A program made the position numbers and the translations under genes. Below the pieces are notes generated by a model. That model ran no database searches. It saw only the letters and a program-made list of their open reading frames with translations, and was not told the DNA's origin. A stretch of 64,000 nucleotides of DNA, from NCBI GenBank assembly GCA_015143295.1, contig CM026566.1:5319072-5383071 (forward strand), in the 5' to 3' direction. Shown here piece after piece: positions 57,239-64,000 of this stretch; position 1 is the stretch's first letter; the number at the start of each line of letters is the position of its first letter. This DNA is from Tetracentron sinense. Lineage: Eukaryota; Streptophyta; Magnoliopsida; Trochodendrales; Trochodendraceae.

Positions 57239-57474
57239 GGGTGTGGTGGGGGTAAACTAAAGTAAAAGAAAATGCCTCATTTAACTTTCTCCCACTATTA
57301 CACTGTTTTGGTGATTTTGGTGGAATGAGAAAAATGATAAAGAGAAAGAATATGTAGGATACTGTTGAGAAAAGCTTGCATGGGAGAGTGTGTCTTTCTT
57401 GCATTCTGAACACCCTAAGGAAAGGATAGGGTTTCACTTTACTTTAACCCACTTTCCCTCAAACGAACACATCC
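57239..57474. mobile_element. Tourist-like MITE with TAA target duplication
   Basis: Ends GGGTGTGGTGGGGGTAAACT and AACGAACACATCC, flanked by TAA on both sides (57236-57238, 57475-57477). The gene C paralogous flank near 36980-36995 reads TCTATAAAGGGCTAGAC, an empty site. Confidence 0.8.
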
Positions 57475-57505
57475 TAAGGAGCTAGACAAGTCCCTCTCTC
57501 TTCTC

Positions 57506-57869
57506 TATAAATCCCATTTGGTCCCTGCCTTCACTCACCCATTCTCATCCATCCCTTTTTCCCTAAGCAGATCGTCACCACCATGGCAAGAGAAAGAGAG
57601 CTCTCCTCTCTCACACAATCTTTCATGCCACCATTGTAGCACGAAGGAGGAAGAGATTTCCTATCTCTCTGCTTCTCTTCCTTTCTTCTTTACTTCTTCC
57701 TGTTCTCCCAGCAGCAACTTCTCTATTTCGACAAACATGTACAGCCATGGTCCTCCATCATCTACTCACATAGCTACTAGAAGAGGCTGCCACTTTCAGA
57801 CTCCTTGGCTGCCTCTTCCTATAGCCAACCCACCATTTCGTCTGCCAGGCCTCCTCCCGCACGGTAGTA
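57506..57869 (+). other. Exon-like upstream segment of gene E
   Basis: TATAAATCCC (57506) and then ATGGCAAGAGAAAGAGAG (57583) and, in another frame, a longer open stretch 57518-57874 ending NPPFRLPGLLPHGSR. It closes at a donor-like GTAGTAG/GTAAATC, and an acceptor-like CCATCAG lies just before the ankyrin start. It parallels the segment upstream of gene C that is split by the solo LTR. Frames differ between the copies, so a non-coding leader exon is as likely as a coding one. I do not recognise a protein family. Confidence 0.45.
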
Positions 57870-58090
57870 GGTAAATCCTTTTTCTATTTTTTTAGTTAGT
57901 TAACCTATTCAGATTAATATTATTGCCGTTGATATATATATATATGTATATATTTTGCTCGTGAAAGGTAAAACGACACACAATCAGCAGGAGGAGATTA
58001 AAAAAAAAAAATACCCATCAGTTGTTCGGCTGATAATGAACACCATGGATCCTAGATTGTAGAAAGCTGCAGCAACATTCGGAAGAGTTA

Positions 58091-58190
58091 ATCACATCAA
58101 GGAATGCGCTGATCGCATCAAGGAACGCCCAGATCTCATCAAGAAACACGCTGATCTCATTAAGGAATGCACTGATCTCATCAAGCAAGT
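58091..58190 (+). repeat. 21-bp in-frame repeat array in gene E exon 1
   Basis: Five units such as GCTGATCTCATTAAGGAATGC, coding ADRIKER, PDLIKKH, ADLIKEC, TDLIKQV heptads. Regular 21-bp period, frame kept. Expanded relative to genes B and D. Confidence 0.85.
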
Positions 58191-58704
58191 CAAAGAAGAA
58201 AATCCCAACCTTCTACTAGGAGTGACTCCAATGGGGAACACTGTCTTTCACCTTGCAGCGAAAGTCAGAGACAGGGATTTGGTTGAGGAAGTATATGATG
58301 AACAATGTGAATCACTTCTGGCCATGACAAACTCCAAGGGAGACACTGCATTGCACATTGCTATAAGGTCTGGGCATCTTCGTATAGTCAATTTCCTGGT
58401 GGAGAAATCCATTTCTGCATCAACATCCATAGACGTCGAACAAGGAGGAAACCAGACTAATTATATACTTGGGATTCAAAATCATAGGAACAACACAGTC
58501 TTGCATGAGGCTCTACAATACCGTCACGAAGATGTGGCCAAGGTGTTGACGGAGAAGGCCCCTGAATTATGGTGTGTTGTTAATGAGGCTGGTGAATCCC
58601 CACTTTATCTTGCTGCAAAAGGAGGCCTTAAAAAATTGTCCGTCAAGTAGTCATAGAATCTTCTCACCTGTAGGCTCACGGCGGGCCAAACGGCTTGACG
58701 GCAT

Positions 58705-58709
58705 TACAC
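58705..58709. repeat. Target-site duplication, left
   Basis: TACAC directly before the LTR, repeated at 63724-63728 after the other LTR. Confidence 0.88.
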
Positions 58710-59213
58710 TGTTGGGATTCAGAATAATAAACAATTTAAACTTTATGTATTATTCAAATCCTAGATCTAGACCATGCGATAAATTTTCTAGAATTCATAA
58801 TCCAAATAGACAAGGATTGAAACTGGTAATCCCATATCTTTCGCTGGAATTTTCTTGTTCCCTTCACGGTGTGATGCTGGGTTTCTCGGTGCTTGAGAGG
58901 ATGAGAAGAGTCTTCTCTTTTCTCCTTAGGTCTGATTCAATGGGACTTCTTAATGACGTAAGAGAAAAGAGGGACCCCCCCCCCCCACTTTGCTTTATTT
59001 GCCCTTGGAACCCTATCCATCATAACGGTCGCCAACCCTGACCATGTTGTTAGCTTTAATAACAATTAAAGAGTCCCAGTTCGATCACATCTCTTTAGTG
59101 GGATCTATTAACCTTAACATTCTCTATTGACAGTAATACAATCCGAGTTTTGAAAACCTAAAGATTACGTCGGACCACATGAGTTTTTATTTAATAATAA
59201 AAAAACTCAAACA
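58710..59213 (-). repeat. Left LTR of copy 2
   Basis: 504 bp, TGTTGGGATTC...AAACA. Closest to 1-477. Confidence 0.85.
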
Positions 59214-62200
59214 ATTTCCCACTTGGTCCAAGCAATTCTTAAGTGAAATAAAATGACTCTTCAGATTGAACAACTTTAAAAACATGAGTGGCCACTCTTT
59301 TAATTTTGGAAAACATTGTTGTCGAGAATTAAGTGTTCTTTAACTGTCACTTTGATTCAAAAGCACCACTAACGGTGATCATGGAAGCATTTAGCATCTA
59401 CTAGTGTTCATTACTATGATGCAAGCCACTCCATGGTCAAACAGCTAGTAATACTAATGTTTCAGAGCGGTTCTTTATGGTGGCTAAGTATGGTGTGATA
59501 TGGACTGTACACAACCTTATGTTATCAAAATGTGTATGTCCAAAATTTGTCCACGCTACATGCATTTAAGCATATGCATGTCATTCCGATACTTTACGGC
59601 AACCCCCATGTGAAGTCCATCACCTTGTATCCAAAATTAAGGCCCCAAACATGATGCCCAACCATGTTCAGCCAAAGCAACTTGAGAGCTTTGTGCGAGG
59701 CTCTCGGGCAAACCTAACATCAATGACATCCGTCATGTGAAGTCCATCACTTGATGTCTTTACCTTTTGCACGTGCAGTTCAAATACATAACTATAATCA
59801 AATGATGCATCAATTATTTAATTTGCATAACCATAACATATCGATATCTGAGAGTGTAAAACAATGACATGTATATCATATAAAAGTTTAGAATATAAAA
59901 CAATAAACAATAATCCCACTAAATAAAAAAATCAAACGATTCTAAAAGGTTCCATAATAGTGACAAGTTCTTTAACATTTTTGGTGGAGAGTTCTTTAGT
60001 TAACGGGTTTATAATCCAAACATGTAACAACACATAATCTGATGAGGATTTCAAACTATCCTGAAAACAAGTCAAATCAGAGTCTGAATAACTTTTAAAC
60101 TTCTAGTTCAATATATCTCTTGTAAACCAATATGAAATCCTATGAGATAACTCCAAATGTCTAGAAATATGATTTCTGGTAATCTTGATATCCAAATTAT
60201 AACTTACAAACTTCCCACTGATCTTAACATATATCCACTGATTCAAGTAGATTACTACTATAAGTTTACTATTCAAATTGTCACAAGAGTCACAATTACC
60301 TAGAGAAAATCTAATAAAATTAACAAACATACACAACAAGAATGACATAAAATATGAGTCCAAGTTAGCTAATAAAGATCATCCACTAATATATTACTAC
60401 CAACTGTCTAAAAAATATGTCTGATGAAGAGTGTACTTCCCTCAAGGATAAAACTAAATTGTATCCAATCCAAAATAAATAATATCTCGCCTAAACAATG
60501 GCACAATGAAAATAACATCTAATAGTAAAAATCATAAACAAAGTCTAATACTAAAAGCAAGTTCCAACAGCCTCTAATACTGTTGGTGCAGAGTTCTTCA
60601 AAAATCAACAGTTCCTCAGCCTTGGCGCTTCACCGATGAATGAACTCCTTTGTTCTTCCTGCATCAATCCTTATATTTGAAACAATCTCTTTTCATGTGA
60701 CATTTCCCCTTGCAGAAGAAACACTCAATCTCCTTTGGTTCCTCAGTATTATCCTTTCCCTGAAATTGATGTCCCGAACTTTGTCCTTGATTATGTCCTG
60801 AATTCTGTCCTAAATTATGACTTGAACTCTGTCCTTGACTCTGTCCTGAATTTTGTCATTGCCAGAAATTCTGTGAATTATGCTTCTGAAACCCTTTATT
60901 TTTAAAATTCTTCTTACTACCAAAATTCACAGCCAAGTTCGTAGACTCTGCTTTTCCCACGCTTCATGCGCTCTTCCTCACTAACATACACAACTATCAG
61001 TTCATGCAGATCCCCCTTCCTATCTTGTGCACTATAATTAACTTTAAAAGCATCAAATGATTGAGGAAGGGAAGTTACAGCCAAATGCACCATGAGGTCG
61101 TCCTCAATGGTCAACTCCAGCTCTCTAAGAGAGATAATCAACTTAGATATCTTCAAGATGTGCTCCTGAACATTTCCAGCACCATTATACTTCAATGAAA
61201 TCAGCTGAGTCAAACAACTGTACTGACGAGACCAAACAGACCTCATAAATTGCTTCTTGATAGTCTTAAGAAGAACCTTAGCAGTATCACCAGCAGGAAT
61301 ACCACCCCTGATGACTTCTTGAACAGAAGCTCTAATGATCATCATAACCATCCTATTGGCCTTCTCTCACTTCGAATGCTAGAACTTATCTGAATCTGAA
61401 GACTCGGCAGTGGGAGTAACAGGCTTTTCCTCCAGTAGGACAAAGTCGTAATCAAGGTAACCCAGAACTATATCTAGCTGCATTTTCCAAGAACTATAGT
61501 TTGAACCATTCAGAGGCTCAATCCCAGTCAAATGTTTCTGAACTACAGACCCATCCATATATGAAAATGTCAATGTTTTACTATGTTATGGTATGTCTAA
61601 CAAATTATTGCACAAATTATAATAATTTACTTTATACATATCCTTGCATGACTTTATTTAAGCTTTATTATTCTAATCCGGATTTGGGGTTAAGCCGGAT
61701 AACTAAAGTGGTTTACTTTAAAATTGCTTACTTCCACTTTACGGGACAGGTGGGCGCATCATCTAATCACACCTTTGGGTAAGAGATTTCAACATGCAAT
61801 TCACCCCCCAATTGGCGACAACAGTCGCACACAGAACTGATCTATCACGTTTTGGATTGATTAGGACACTTCCACACCTTTGGGCAAGAGAGTTATCTTT
61901 CTCCCACCGCTACACACAAATCATTTTGCCCTATTCGGTCTACATGAAGTCCCTATACACCTTTAGGCAAGACTAGCTATTCAATGAAGGTGAGTGCAAA
62001 CTCGCGATCTTAAAGAGACTGAAATCCCTAAATTCGAATAACCATAACCTCCATAGGACGGTCACCTTTAGGCAAGACAATCTAACCTACTTTGGTTATG
62101 ACCATTTGAACGAACGCCTTACAGATCAAACCTAAACCCCATAGGATGATCTAACTTTAGTTTCTGATATTAATTTTGGGTACAAGTATCAAGTTCTTTA

Positions 62201-63190
62201 TTTATTTAATGTCAAAACCATAAGAAAATGATGTCTATGCACTAAAACAACTCTTTACAGTGCTCAGAAGTCTAAATGGACCCCAAAAACGGAATCAGAA
62301 CACCCAAAAACCTTAGAAATGGTTGGACACCTCCCCTAGACATGTCCTGGGGACGTGTCACGCGCACAAGACACCCCTGCGAGTGTCACACGCAGCTCAC
62401 GCGTTGGGAGTGCGCATCACGCTCGGGAAATGTGCTGTATGTGCACGAATTGCGGTCATGCACGGTCTATGTATACGCACTCGCGGTCTGATGCCGTCAC
62501 GCGGTCCGGTCTGGGCCCTAGTTCGGTCCGGTTGGTTCAGCCATCGGTCCAGTTGAACTGGTCCGGTCTAGAGAACGGGTTCGGGTTTTATTTGGGCCGG
62601 GTATATGGATCCAGGTCGGGTCGGACCAACGCATTCGGTTCCGGGTCAGCTTATTCGGATCGGGCCATGGGTCGGGGTTAACCCTCGTGATTCTATCTTC
62701 CTCACCCGAAATTTTTTATTTATTTATTTATTATTTCAAAACCCTAACCACCGCATACTGTAACCACCAAGGGGGGGGGGGGGGGCTACCGGCCACCAAA
62801 CCTGCCAACTCCGGTGCCGTTTGGTTGGCCTCCCTCCGGTGAGCAAAATTTCACCGCCGGTGGTCCCTTCCGGCGACGGACGGCAGCGGAATCGCCGTTC
62901 ACCTGAAAATGGTGAAAGCCCCCTTTTTTTTATCTTCCTTAAACCTGAATCACTCGGATCCTTAATACGAAAAAATAAATTCATTCTAATCATCTAATTT
63001 ACCTTAATCATCATAGATCAATAAAAATTGATCATAAAAATCCGAAAATCAATCAAATTCTATTTATTTGATTAACCTTAATTATCAATCATTTAGATCA
63101 ATAAAAATCCGAAAATAAATTAAATTGAACTCAAATTTTGATTATTGAGAAAAATTAATCACAAGGTCAAGCCTGAGCTCTGATACCAAT

Positions 63191-63723
63191 TGTTGGGATT
63201 CAGAATAATAAACAATTTAAACCTTATGTATTATTCCAATCCTAGATCTAGACCATGCGAAAAATTTTCTAGAATTCATAAACAAAATAGACAAGGATTG
63301 AAACTGGTAATCTCATACCTTTCACTAGAATTTCCCTATTCCCTTCATGGTGTGATGCTAGGTTTCTTGGCGCTTGAGAGGATGAGAAGAGTCTTCTCTT
63401 TTCTCCTTAGGTCTGATTCAATGGGGCTTCTTAATGACGTAAGAGAAAAGAGGGACCCCCCCTTTGCTTTATATACCCTTGGAACCCTACCCATCATAAG
63501 ATCCAAGGACTAAGAGGGATCACACCAAAGATCTAACGGTCGCCAAACCTGACCATGTTGTTAGCTTTAATAACACTTAAAGAGTCTCAGTTCGATTACA
63601 TCTCTTTAGTGGGACCCATTAACCTTAACATTCTCTATTGACAGCAATACAATCCGAGTTTTGAAAACCTAAAAATTACGCCGGACCACATGGGTTTTTA
63701 TTTAATAATGAAAAACTCTAACA
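63191..63723 (-). repeat. Right LTR of copy 2
   Basis: 533 bp, TGTTGGGATTC...TCTAACA. Closest to 4452-4985, including the ~37-bp segment absent from both left LTRs. Confidence 0.88.
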
Positions 63724-63728
63724 TACAC
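63724..63728. repeat. Target-site duplication, right
   Basis: TACAC, identical to 58705-58709, followed by the resumed ankyrin exon. Confidence 0.88.
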
Positions 63729-64000
63729 ATCACGGCCATTTGGGGCCATTATGATTATGGTAATTAGAACACATTCTTATCATTCTTAATTTGGGTTACC
63801 TATTTCCTATTCATAAATAAATGAGAGGACTCTTCCCATCAGCCAAGTGGAAGAGTTCATTTTCTGATCCACTCATATTTGAAATAAGATGAAGAAATTG
63901 CAGGGGGGGTAGATCAGTAAATAAATATTTCCAATGCTCTCTCAATTTAACAAAAATTGGTATCTCTCTGTTTTTAACTCTCTTATATGCATGGCAGATA

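Larger units (their letters stand above)
58710..63723 (-). mobile_element. Gag-only (TR-GAG-like) LTR retrotransposon, copy 2, complete in length
   Basis: LTRs 58710-59213 and 63191-63723, primer site at about 63176-63189 on the minus strand (TTGGTATCAGAGC), gag-like region about 60650-61573 (start LNGSNYSSWKMQLDIVLGYL; zinc knuckle near 60690-60725), GC-rich leader about 62340-62700, TACAC target duplication. No pol. It is broken, with several breaks. Same insertion event as copy 1, shown by identical target and by LTR differences that match left with left and right with right. Confidence 0.88.
58045..64000 (+). pseudogene. Ankyrin-repeat gene E, split by the gag-only retrotransposon
   Basis: Starts MDPRL and then meets TAG (58060-58062) where paralogues have tyrosine. 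The sequence beyond stays ankyrin-like: a 21-bp repeat array, NTVFHLAAKVRDRDLVEEVY, GDTALHIAIRSGHLRIVNFL, NTVLHEALQYRHEDVAKVLT, ESPLYLAAKGGL. Two bases seem lost near 58630 and a TAG lies near 58670. At 58705 exon 1 is interrupted by the LTR element (58710-63723, target TACAC on both sides); it resumes at 63729 with ATCACGGCCATTTGGGG, the intron 1 donor and, at 63998, the first bases of exon 2. The remaining exons lie beyond the window. The part after the element is nearly identical to gene A's at 4986-5260, so A and E are duplicate copies of one already interrupted gene. Confidence 0.85.

Noticed and set aside
1-64000. tRNA, rRNA or organelle gene clusters
   Set aside because: No cloverleaf-like or rRNA-like stretch was recognised; tRNA-like words found are primer-binding sites or the SINE's pol III boxes.

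Overview
The window is nuclear DNA of a flowering plant. It is AT-rich and gene-poor, and it is dominated by transposable elements: Copia and Ty3/gypsy LTR elements, CACTA, hAT, Mutator and Tourist-type DNA elements, a SINE and many foldback MITEs. The only recognisable host genes are five copies, plus remnants of a sixth, of a plant ankyrin-repeat/PGG-domain membrane protein of the ACD6/ITN1 type. In this family an N-terminal ankyrin array is followed by a four-helix PGG domain, and it acts in immunity, cell-death and stress signalling at membranes. The species cannot be named from the sequence.

Layout. 1-4985: a gag-only LTR retrotransposon on the minus strand, sitting inside exon 1 of ankyrin gene A. 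4986-8920: the rest of gene A (end of exon 1, exon 2, PGG exon, 3' tail), with a SINE in its last intron. 8921-15150: no gene, old unassigned repeats and a Ty3/gypsy scrap. 15151-16085: 3' tail and exon-2 scrap of a lost ankyrin gene. 16086-17561: MITEs. 19072-22790: Tat/Ogre-like LTR followed by a ~179-bp satellite array. 23745-32730: gene B, with a Mutator-like element and a 2.2-kb solo LTR in its 6.6-kb intron. 32825-37705: CACTA end, LTR scraps and MITEs. 37736-45404: gene C, with a 3.9-kb inverted solo LTR in its upstream exon and a scrambled exon 2. 45405-47433: truncated Copia element. 47540-53275: gene D, PGG core deleted, with an array of foldback repeats in intron 1. 53276-57505: CACTA-like, gypsy-like and MITE sequence. 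57506-64000: gene E, split by a second copy of the gag-only element.

The cluster grew by repeated segmental duplication. Bases 1-5260 match 58738-64000 almost base for base, including the same retrotransposon in the same target site, so the insertion is older than the duplication and the local repeat period is about 58.7 kb. Other paralogous pairs are 34.8-42.7 kb with 55.1-58.2 kb (upstream of C and E), 23.7-24.6 kb with 47.5-48.6 kb (B and D), and the PGG exons with their 3' tails at 8.0, 15.2, 31.8 and 52.3 kb. These pairs supply empty sites that confirm several insertions.

Every ankyrin copy visible here carries at least one disabling change (nonsense, frameshift, deletion or insertion), although some exons stay open. 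The window therefore looks like a decaying part of a birth-and-death immune-receptor-like cluster. No rRNA, tRNA, CRISPR or prokaryote-like system was seen. All boundaries come from reading the sequence by eye; no database search or alignment program was run.
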